A stretch of 64,000 bases of DNA, taken from assembly GCA_964016885.1 (NCBI GenBank), contig OZ024759.1, forward strand, positions 5,195,546 through 5,259,545, written 5' to 3'. The notes under the pieces were generated by a model, which made no database searches, was not told the DNA's origin, and saw nothing but the letters and a program-made list of their open reading frames with translations. Shown in pieces: positions 53,043 to 61,915 of this stretch. The DNA comes from Eledone cirrhosa (taxonomy: Eukaryota; Mollusca; Cephalopoda; Octopoda; Eledonidae). Position 1 is the stretch's first letter. Every line of letters starts with the position of its first letter. Both the position numbers and the translations under genes were made by a program.

Positions 53043-54275
53043 CACCTCATCATCATCAGGTCGAGCTTGCTCGGCTTTCTACGACACGTTTCCTCCATCC
53101 ATCTCTGTCTCTCATAGCGTTTGCCAGTTCTTCCGCAGTGCATCCAGTATCATCCTCAAGTTGCTTGACGTATAACAACACATCACCTGCTATAACAACA
53201 CATCACCTGCTATATCTTCCTTGCTGCGCCAACAGTGGCCAGCAAATCTGAGTCTCTGTCCACGTATTGACCTCCTGATAGGTGGTATATTGCCATAGAG
53301 ATCCTTATTTGTTGGGTGTTCCCTCGAAGACACATTTAAAGCAGCGTGGAGCATACGTGTGTATGCCCCGTCTAGCTTTTTCTCCAGTTTTGACGTTAGC
53401 GTCCAAGTGATAGAGCCATAAACAAACACAGACTCCACAGCAGCTCTGAAGAAATTCCTTTTCAGTTTGACCGGCAGGTTTGATTTCTATATCTTCTCCA
53501 TTGCATTCAATGCTCCCCAGGCTTTTCCCAGTCTGTTGTTAACATCATGTTCTGTGGAGGCGATATAGCTACCCAGGTATTTGAAGTCGTCAACTTGCTT
53601 GATTATATCGCCGTTTAGACTTCGCATACCAACTGAGGAGTCTTGGTTCAGGCAAATATATTCTGTTTTGCCTGTGTTGACATAGAGTCGGATTTCCTTT
53701 GCAACTGATTCGATGCTGTGAAGTAGTGATGTTGCATCCTTAAGGTAGTCAGCGAGGACCGCTAAATCATCCGCATAGTCAGCATCGGTGATTTTCTGAG
53801 CTGCATGGCGTCTACACTTTCACTTTGTGAGAGTGAAACCAAGCTCTAAGTTTTCGTCCAGGGCTTTTCTCAATACATAGTCGAGGCAGATGATAAAAAA
53901 TGTATGGTGCAAGAGTATCCCCTTGGAGTACTCCTGCAATGATGTCAAAGAAGTTGGTATCTCCATCAGGTGAGCGCACCATTGCGCAGGTGTTTTTATA
54001 TAACATCATGATGGCATTTACTGTTTCCCTTGGCAAGCCGTAGGCTAGAAGTATCTCTCTCATCCTCCCACGATGGATGGAATCGAATGCTTTTGAAAAG
54101 TCAATAAACAGGAGAGTTGCTGGGAGGTTTGGGCTTTTACACCTTCCAAGATACGCCGAATAGTAAGTATTTGCCCTGATGTTGATCTGTTGGTGCGGAA
54201 GCCCTTTTGGTTTTTTCTCAGCAAGGGGTCAATGACAGATCTTATTCTGTCAAACAGCATGAGATTGTATATCTT
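53043..54275 (-). mobile_element. Second non-LTR retrotransposon, 5'-truncated
   Basis: Reverse-transcriptase pieces on the minus strand: D-P-L-L-R-K-N-Q-K-G-F-R-T-N-R-S-T, then G-L-P-R-E-T-V-N-A-I-M-M-L-Y-K-N-T, then G-V-L-Q-G-D-T-L-A-P-Y. The C-terminus has [12 protein letters not shown]. Frameshifts separate the pieces, and the catalytic-loop region near 53,770 (A-D-Y-A-D-D-L-A) is frame-shifted. It ends in a GATGATGATGAG tail and is bounded by TA/CA tracts. It belongs to a different lineage from the element at 2-4.5 kb. Confidence 0.8.
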
Positions 54276-54366
54276 TGCGTGTGTGTATATATATACACAC
54301 ACACACACATATATATGTATACACACACACACATATATACTGTAATATACATCATAATATACATAC

Positions 54367-54500
54367 CATGGTGACAGTCAGGTCCCTGGTAACTGGGTTG
54401 ACAACCTCCACTGGAACACACACCTGTGATGAAGTTGTGGTGACATCAGCACAGTGGCAGGTTTCTTTACAGTTGAGGCCGTAGTTACCTTGACGACACT
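54367..54500 (-). pseudogene. EGF-like exon 3, broken (4-nt deletion at Cys5)
   Basis: 134 nt. Begins E-C-R-Q-G-N-Y-G-L-N-C-K-E-T-C-H-C-A-D. Four bases are missing where siblings encode the fifth cysteine, and the rest (T-G-V-C-S-S-G-G-C-Q-P-S-Y-Q-G-P-D-C-H) is in a shifted frame. Donor GTATGT and acceptor TTTGAG are present. Its divergent sequence marks an old module that has decayed. Confidence 0.82.
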
Positions 54501-54524
54501 CTCAAATATTGGACATTATGTACC

Positions 54525-55090
54525 AACATTACCACCACCACCACCACACCATCACCATCATCACCATTGTCCTCCTCACAACCACCACCAACATCACCAG
54601 CACCACCACCACCACCACCACCATCATCACCACCCCCAGCACCACCACCACCATCATCACCACCACCAGCACCACCACCACCACCACCACCATCACCACC
54701 ACCACCATCATTCTTATCACCATCACCACCACCACCATCATTCTTATCACCATCACCACCACCACCACCACCACCACCACCACCACCACCATCACCACCC
54801 CCATCGCCACCACCATCACCACCACCACCACCATCACCACCACCATCACCACCACCATCACCACCACCGCCACCACCACCGCTACCACCACCACCACCAC
54901 CACCACCACCACCACCGCCACCACCACCATCACCACCACCACCACCACCACCACCATCACCAACACAACCACCACCACCATCACCAACACAACCACCACC
55001 GCCACCACCGCCACCATCACCACCACCACCACCACCGCCACCACCGCCACCACCACCGCCACCACCACCACCACCACCACCGCCGCCACC

Positions 55091-55123
<33 letters not shown>

Positions 55124-55452
55124 ACCACCACCACCACCACCACCACCAACACCACCACCACCGCCATCACCAACACCACCACCACCACCAAACACCACCA
55201 CCACCACCACCACCACCACCACCACCGCCATCACCAACACCACCACCGCCACCACCGCCATCACCAACACCACCACCGCCACCACCGCCATCACCAACAC
55301 CACCACCATCACCATCACCACCACCACCGCCACCATCACCGCCACCACCGCCACCATCATCACCACCATCACCACCACCATCATCATCACCACCACCACC
55401 ACCACCACCACCACCACCACCACCACCACCACCATCATCATCACCACCATCT
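54525..55452. repeat. CCA/CAT triplet microsatellite, about 0.93 kb
   Basis: Almost pure CAC/CAT/CGC triplets on the + strand, so the gene's transcript would carry (GGU/GGC)n. All ORFs here (poly-His, poly-Pro, poly-Thr, poly-Gly, poly-Val) are frame readings of the repeat. Confidence 0.96.
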
Positions 55453-55454
55453 GC

Positions 55455-58400
55455 GAGATCAAAAATACTGTTGTGGTCCCATTCCATTACTTCACCAATC
55501 TTGTAGACTCTAAATATTGTAATGGTCACTGTCCCTTCTCTTCCACCAATCTGGGAGTCACTAAATACTGTCATGGTTCCTGTTCCTCCCTCCAGTAATC
55601 TTGGAGACCCTAAATACTGTTGTAGTACCTTCCCATTCCTTCCACTAATTTTGGAGACCCTAAATATTGCAATGGGTACTGTCCCTTCCTTCCTTTCCAT
55701 CAATCTAGGGGACCCTAAATACTGTTCTGGTCCCTGTCTCTTCTCTTCCACCAATCAGTGAGTCCCTTAATACTGCCGTGGTCCCTGTCTCTTCTCTTCC
55801 ACCAATCAGTGAGTCCCTTAATACTGTTGTGGTCCCTGTCTCTTCTCTTCCACCAATCAGTGAGTCCCTTAATACTGTTGTGGTCCCTGTCTCTTCTCTT
55901 CCACCAATCAGTGAGTCCCTAAATACTGTTGTGGTCCCTGTCTCTTCTCTTCCACCAATCAGTGAGTCCCTTAATACTGTTGTGGTCCCTGTCTCTTCTC
56001 TTCCACCAATCAGTGAGTCCCTAAATACTATCATGGTCCCTGTCTCTTCTCTTCCACTAATCAGTGAGTCCCTTAATACTGTTGTGGTCCCTGTCTCTTC
56101 TCTTCCACCAATCAGTGAGTCCCTAAATACTATCATGGTCCCTGTCTCTTCTCTTCCACCAATCAGTGAGTCCCTTAATACTGTTGTGGTGCCTGTCTCT
56201 TCTCTTCCACCAATCAGTGAGTCCCTTAATACTGCCGTGGTCCCTGTCTCTTCTCTTCCACCAATCAGTGAGTCCCTTAATACTGTTGTGGTCCCTGTCT
56301 CTTCTCTTCCACCAATCAGTGAGTCCCTTAATACTGTTGTGGTCCCTGTCTCTTCTCTTCCACCAATCAGTGAGTCGCTAAATACTGTTGTGGTCCCTGT
56401 CTCTTCTCTTCCACTAATCAGTGAGTCCCTTAATACTGTTGTGGTCCCTGTCTCTTCTCTTCCACCAATCAGTGAGTCCCTAAATACTATCATGGTCCCT
56501 GTCTCTTCTCTTCCACCAATCAGTGAGTCCCTTAATACTGTTGTGGTCCCTGTCTCTTCTCTTCCACCAATCAGTGAGTCCCTTAATACTGTTGTGGTCC
56601 CTGTCTCTTCTCTTCCACCAATCAGTGAGTCCCTTAATACTGTCGTGGTCCCTGTCTCTTCTCTTCCACCAATCAGTGAGTCCCTTAATACTGTTGTGGT
56701 CCCTGTCTCTTCTCTTCCACCAATCAGTAAGTCCCTTAATACTGTTGTGGTGCCTGTCTCTTCTCTTCCACCAATCACTGAGTCCCTTAATACTGTTGTG
56801 GTCCCTGTCTCTTTTCTTCCACCAATCAGTGAGTCCCTTAATACTGTCATGGTCCCTGTCTCTTCTCTTCCACCAATCAGTGAGTCCCTTAATACTGTCG
56901 TGGTCCCTGTCTCTTCTCTTCCACCAATCAGTGAGTCCCTTAATATTGTCATGGTCCCTGTCTCTTCTCTTCCACCAATCAGTGAGTTCCTTAATACTGT
57001 TGTGGTCCCTGTGTCTTCTCTTCCACCAATCAGTGAGTCCCATAATACTGTCGTGGTCCCTGTCTCTTCTCTTCCACCAATCAGTGAGTCCCTTAATACT
57101 GTTGTGGTCCCTGTCTCTTCTCTTCCACCAATCAGTGAGTCCCTTAATACTGTCGTGGTCCCTGTCTCTATCTTCCACCAATCAGTGAGTCCCTAAATAC
57201 TGTTGTGGTCCCTGTCGCTTCTCTTCCACCAATCAGTGAGTCTCTTAATACTGTCGTGGTCCCTGTCTCTATCTTCCACCAATCAGTGAGTCCCTAAATA
57301 CTGTTGTGGTCCCTGTCTCTTCTCTTCCACCAATCAGTGAGTCCCTTAATACTGTTGTGGTCCCTGTCTCTATCTTCCACCAATCAGTGAGTCCCTAAAT
57401 ACTGTTGTGGTCCCTGTCTCTTCTCTTCCACCAATCAGTGAGTCCCTAAATACTGTTGTGGTCCCTGTCTCTTCTCTTCCACCAATCAGTGAGTCCCTTA
57501 ATACTGTCGTGGTCCCTGTCTCTTCCACCAATCAGTGAGTCCCTAAATACTGTTGTGGTCCCTGTCTCTTCTCTTCCACCAATCAGTGAGTCCCTAAATA
57601 CTGTTGTGGTCCCTGTCTCTTCTCTTCCACCAATCAGTGAGTCCCTTAATACTGTCGTGGTCCCTGTCTCTTCTCTTCCACCAATCAGTGAGTCTCTTAA
57701 TACTGTTGTGGTCCCTGTCTCTTCTCTTCCACCAATCAGTGAGTCCCTAAATACTGTTGTGGTCCCTGTCTCTTCTCTTCCACCAATCAGTGAGTCCCTA
57801 AATACTATCATTGTCCCTGTCTCTTCTCTTCCACCAATCAGTGAGTCCCTTAATACTGTCGTTGTCCCTGTCTCTTCTCTTCCACCAATCAGTGAGTCTC
57901 TTAATACTGTTGTGGTTCCTGTCTCTTCTCTTCCACCAATCAGTGAGTCCCTAAATACTATCATTGTCCCTGTCTCTTCTCTTCCACCAATCAGTGAGTC
58001 CCTTAATACTGTCGTTGTCCCTGTCTCTTCTCTTCCACCAATCAGTGAGTCCCTAAATACTGTTGTGGTCCCTGTCTCTTCTCTTCCACCAATCAGTGAG
58101 TCCCTTAATACTGTCGTGGGCCCTGTCTCTATCTTCCACCAATCAGTGAGTCTCTTAATACTGTCGTGGTCCCTGTCTCTTCTCTTACACCAATCAGTGA
58201 GTCCCTAAACACTGTTGTGGTCCCTGTCTCTTCTCTTCCACCAATCAGTGAGTCCCTTAATACTGTTGTGGTCCCTGTCTCTTCTCTTCCACCAATCAGT
58301 GAGTCCCTAAATACTGTTGTGGTCCCTGTCTCTTCTCTTCCACCAATCAGTGAGTCCCTTAATACTGTTGTGGTCCCTGTCTCTTCTCTTCCACCAATCA

Positions 58401-58965
58401 GTGAGTCTCTTAATACTGTCGTGGTCCCTGTCTCTTCTCTTACACCAATCAGTGAGTCCCTAAATACTGTTGTGGTCCCTGTCTCGTCTCATCCACCAAT
58501 CATTGAGTCCCTTAATACTGTCATGGTCCCTGTCTCTTCTCTTCCACCAATCAGTGAGTCCCTAAATACTGTCGTGGTCCCTGTCACTTCTCTTCCACCA
58601 ATCAGTGAGTCCCTTAATACTGTTGTGGTCCCTGTCTCTTCTCTTCCACCAATCAGTGAGTCCCTTAATACTGTTGTGGTCCCTGTCTCTTCTCTTCCAC
58701 CAATCAGTGAGTCCCTAAATACTGTTGAGTTCCCTGTCTCTTCTCTTCCACCAATCAGTGAGTCCCTAAATACTGTCGTGGTCCCTGTCTCTTCTCTTCC
58801 AGCAATCAGTGAGTCATAAATACTATCATGGTCCCTGTCTCTTCTTTTCCACCAATCAGTGAGTCCCTTAATACTGTCGTGGTCCCTGTCTCTTCTCTTC
58901 CACCAATCAGTGAGTCCCTAAATACTATCATGGTCCCTGTCCCTTCCCTCTCTAAAGGGTAAACA
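55455..58965. repeat. 51-bp minisatellite, about 68 copies
   Basis: Unit CCAATCAGTGAGTCCCTTAA then TACTGTTGTGGTCCCTGTCT then CTTCTCTTCCA. The first six or so units (55,455-55,740) are diverged (AATCTTGGAGACCC), and the rest are nearly uniform with some 45-48-bp units. Homogenisation is therefore stronger toward exon 2. Long ORFs on both strands are by-products of the 17-codon unit. Confidence 0.94.
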
Positions 58966-58978
58966 GATAAAAACTTAC

Positions 58979-59116
58979 TTGACTGGCAGCTGTGTCCCCT
59001 GTGACCAGGTGAGCACCTTCCATGGATGCAGATACCATTGTCAGAGTAACATTTGCCATTATTCAGACAGTGGCACTCCTTCACACAGTTGACACCAAAC
59101 ATGCCATGGGCACATC
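58979..59116 (-). CDS. EGF-like exon 2 (138 nt, phase 1-1)
   Basis: Begins G-C-A-H-G-M-F-G-V-N-C-V-K-E-C-H-C-L-N-N and ends H-R-G-H-S-C-Q-S; eight cysteines; acceptor TTTTCTCAG, donor GTAAGT. A divergent, well-preserved module. Confidence 0.89.
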
Positions 59117-59219
59117 CTGAGAAAACAACTTCAATATGTAATTACTGTATTTCCTGACGCCGAAGACACTTCGTCCTCGAGGACACACCCTAATTCTGAC
59201 AACCAAAAATTTGAAAAAA

Positions 59220-59406
59220 AATAATTGTTTCTACTTTTGGCACAAGGCCAGTAATTATCCCAGTGTATTACTGGTACTTTATTTTATCGACCCCCGTAAG
59301 GATGAATGGCAAAGTTAACCTCGGCGGGATTTGAACTCAGACCATAAAGGGACGTAACTCTTTGCTGCAAAGCATGGCGTCAGACCGATACTGCCAATCC
59401 ACTGCT
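59220..59406 (-). mobile_element. tRNA-derived SINE (type A)
   Basis: Complete body with GGTCGATAAAATAAAGTACC; the A-box region is slightly shortened. Next to a second copy in the same orientation. Confidence 0.8.
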
Positions 59407-59423
59407 CTTTGAATTTGAAGAAA

Positions 59424-59630
59424 AATAATTGTTTCTACTATTGGCACAAGGCCAGCAATCACCCAGTACATTACTGGTACTTTATTTTATCGACTCCGTA
59501 AGGATGAAAGGCAATGTTAACCTTGGCGGGATTTGAACTCAGAATGGCAAGTGCTGTAACTCTATGCGTCAAAGCATGGCGTCCGACCCTCTACCGATAC
59601 TGCCAATTCACTGCCCTTTGAAGAAAAATA
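59424..59630 (-). mobile_element. tRNA-derived SINE (type A)
   Basis: Complete copy with GGCAGTATCGGTAGAGGGTC on the minus strand. Most similar to the copy inside the 48-bp array at 45.5 kb (CCATTCTGAGTTCAAATCC). Confidence 0.82.
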
Positions 59631-59821
59631 ATAAACAACTTTCGGCCTCCAGGATGCATGGTAGATTTTTGAGACTTATTTTAGTAAAAGTAGCGTCTTT
59701 GACGCCGGGAAATACGGTGAGTTTAATTAATTCAAATTTCAGAGTTGTTATCTTTCATCCTTTGAGTGTATCCCATTTACAATAGTAACTCTATAACCCT
59801 GCATGTTGTAGAAAGAGCCTA

Positions 59822-60255
59822 AAATAGTTTGGCATCAAGAAGGGCATCCAGCAGCAAAATAATGCCTCAATACTATATATCATCATCATCATTGGATGCG
59901 CAATGTCAATGTGCATGAATGAGCAAGCATAGACGAGTTGAGAAAGAAATTGTGTATAATAGGGATAAGCTGTAGTGTGTGGGAGAGAAGACTGCGTTGG
60001 TATAGACATATGATGTGCATGGAGGATGACTGCTGGGTAAAGAAGTGCCAAGAAATCCCAGTAGAAAGAAGATGCAGTAGAGGAAGACCACGAAAATCAT
60101 GGACGAAGGTGGTGAGATCTGACCTCAGATTGCTGAAGCTCATGGAGGAGATGACGAAAGACTGTGATGAATGGAGAGATGCTGTGCTGTATAGGACCCA
60201 TCCCACCCTTGCAAGCAGGGAAAAGCGGACGTAAAATGATGATGATGATCATCAT
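59822..60255 (+). mobile_element. RTE 3' end fragment
   Basis: Encodes R-R-L-R-W-Y-R-H-M-M-C-M-E-D-D, then G-R-P-R-K-S-W-T-K-V-V-R-S-D-L and D-E-W-R-D-A-V-L. It then ends GCGGACGTAAAATGATGATG. Confidence 0.78.
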
Positions 60256-60440
60256 CATGGTTATCATCATCATCATCATCATTGTTTAACATCCATCTTC
60301 CACACTAGTCTGGATAAGATGGTTTTGTTCCACTTGAGGTGAGATTGGTCTGGAGACTGTGTCTTGCTTGTACAGAACTGTCTTTGGTAGGTTTTTTACC
60401 CCTGGAGGCCCTTCCTAACACCAACCACATTTACAGTGTA
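60256..60440 (-). mobile_element. RTE 3' tail in opposite orientation
   Basis: CATCATCATCATCATTGTTT at its edge, then the reverse of the RTE tail (CCCTTCCTAACACCAACCAC). It abuts the previous copy tail to tail at their GAT repeats. Confidence 0.7.
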
Positions 60441-61002
60441 CATCTTCTGTTTATTACATAATTCTGTTATACGTATTTCGAAGATGTCAGAGTGGTTGCA
60501 TAACTTTCTGACATGTTCTCTTCAGACAAGTTGAAATTTGTGTTCTTTTATTTTGTTTTTGATATGCTACCAAGGAGTGGGGGTTAGAGTTGTGTTTGCA
60601 TTCCTGTCCAGTTGTTATATGGTTTGGATGGCTATTCTAGTAGGCAGATATGAAGCAGGAGGTGCTATTGTTGCTGACATACTAGGGATGCTAAGTAGGT
60701 TAAGGTATCAAATTACCAGAGGGGTAAGTCATCACCCCACCCCCCGTTCATATATGTTAAAGAATTTGTTCGAATAATCTACTTATTTTTTTGTTTATTT
60801 GAACTTTGTTTATTTGTTTGAACTACATAGCTATATATCCAGGCTGTGTATTATTAGAGAAGGTGATTCTTGTGTAACTATGTAAGGATGCATTAAATGT
60901 ATAGATTTAGTCATTATGTTCAGCTCTAGGTGGAAGTTAGCATGGAACGTGTTAACTATCTAATCTAAGGAAAGTTTTAGATATTTTATGCATACAAGTA
61001 TT
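60441..61002. other. Intronic stretch, nothing recognised
   Basis: No exon or repeat family identified. GATGTCAGAG and TTTCTGACAT near 60,485-60,515 make a small inverted repeat. Confidence 0.45.
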
Positions 61003-61170
61003 AACTCTTTAGCATTTACATTACTCTGTAATGTATTTTCTCTGTAAAGTCTTTACCTCACATAATAATCTCACATAATATCAAATCCACAAGATTTTGA
61101 TATTATTTATTTTGAGAACAATACCTTAACAAAAGTATGAGCAGCCAGTTACGGCTGGTTTGAACAGAAA
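61003..61170 (+). mobile_element. piggyBac-like MITE, 3'-truncated
   Basis: Begins TTAACTCTTTAGCATTTAC and continues through the MITE body to GGCTGGTTTGAACAGAAA. Confidence 0.68.
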
Positions 61171-61325
61171 AAGCACCACCTACACTCCACTCCCACTATA
61201 ACCATGACAGCCACCTCCACTCCACCACCACCTCCACTCCACTCCCACTATAACCACGACAGCCACCAACACTCCACTCCCACTATAACCATGACAACCA
61301 CCTACACTCCACCCCCACCACCACT
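61171..61325. repeat. About 40-bp tandem repeat, four copies
   Basis: CTCCACTCCCACTATAACCA and ACGACAGCCACC units, immediately at exon 1's donor. Confidence 0.8.
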
Positions 61326-61328
61326 CAC

Positions 61329-61463
61329 CTTTACAAGTGTTATTCACATCAATATATCCATCTTTACATCCAGTCACACATTTGCCAGTCAATTGATCAC
61401 ATGTCTTTCTGCAGTTGTTGCACTCTTCTTTACAATTTCTTCCATAGAATCCAGGGAGACATT
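61329..61463 (-). CDS. EGF-like exon 1 in this window (135 nt, phase 1-1)
   Basis: Begins E-C-L-P-G-F-Y-G-R-N-C-K-E-E-C and continues with N-N-C-R-K-T-C-D-Q-L-T-G-K-C. It ends C-K-D-G-Y-I-D-V-N-N-T-C-K. It has eight cysteines but a different tail (G-Y-I-D-V-N-N-T-C) and no C-H-C motif, so it is a distinct EGF subtype. Such modules often precede the C-H-C type in multi-EGF receptors. Acceptor TTTCTAG, donor GTGAGT. Confidence 0.87.
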
Positions 61464-61501
61464 CTAGAAAGACAAACAATCTTAGTCATTATTTCAATCT
61501 A

Positions 61502-61655
61502 GGGCAGTGGATTGGCAGAATCGGTGGAGCATCGAACACCATGCTTTGCGGCATAAAGTTATGGCCCTTTATGATCTGAGTTCCAATCCCGCCGAGGGTA
61601 ACTTTGCTTTTCATCCTTACGGGGTCTTGTGCCTATATAAGGAACCATTATTTTA
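61502..61655 (+). mobile_element. tRNA-derived SINE (type A), internally deleted
   Basis: GGCAGAATCGGTGGAGCATC and GAGTTCCAATCCCGCCGAGG, then GGGGTCTTGTGCC: the central body is missing. Confidence 0.78.
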
Positions 61656-61659
61656 ATCA

Positions 61660-61890
61660 AGGGCGGTGGATTGGCAGTATCGTTAGAGTGTCGAACACCA
61701 TGCTTTGCGGTATTGAGTTACGACCCTTTCCATTCTGAGTTCAAAACCCGCCAAAGTTAGCTTGGCCTTTCATCCTTACGGGGTCGATAAAATAAAGTAC
61801 CAGTCACACACTGGGGTCATTTAAATCGACTTTCCCCCTTCCCTTCAAATTGCTGGCCTTGTGCCAACAGTAGAAACAATTATTTCAATC
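61660..61890 (+). mobile_element. tRNA-derived SINE (type A), long form
   Basis: GGCAGTATCGTTAGAGTGTC, GAGTTCAAAACCCGCCAAAG and GGGGTCGATAAAATAAAG. It also has the extra ATTTAAATCGACTTTCCCCC segment seen at 25.2 kb. Confidence 0.8.
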
Positions 61891-61915
61891 TGCACTTTGA
61901 CAATGCTGTTTATTT

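Larger units (their letters stand above)
1688..61463 (-). other. Internal part of a multi-EGF-domain gene (MEGF10/Draper/SREC-like architecture)
   Basis: Twenty-three single-module EGF exon positions lie on the minus strand, numbered here 1 (61.3 kb) to 23 (1.7 kb). Each is flanked by AG and GT on the coding strand and is in phase 1 at both ends. Seventeen open exons would encode about 780 residues of uninterrupted eight-cysteine modules. Proteins of this architecture are usually secreted or single-pass surface proteins used in recognition or engulfment; that role is inferred from architecture only. No signal peptide, transmembrane segment, start or polyadenylation site lies in the window. 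It could be two or more adjacent paralogues, but nothing gene-terminal was seen between exons. Confidence 0.8.

Noticed and set aside
54454..55598. Poly-His, poly-Pro, poly-Thr and poly-Gly open frames
   Set aside because: All are different frames of one CCA/CAT triplet tract.
55778..58819. Open frames of 470 and 415 codons with a 17-residue repeat
   Set aside because: They are readings of the 51-bp minisatellite on both strands, with nothing resembling a protein family.
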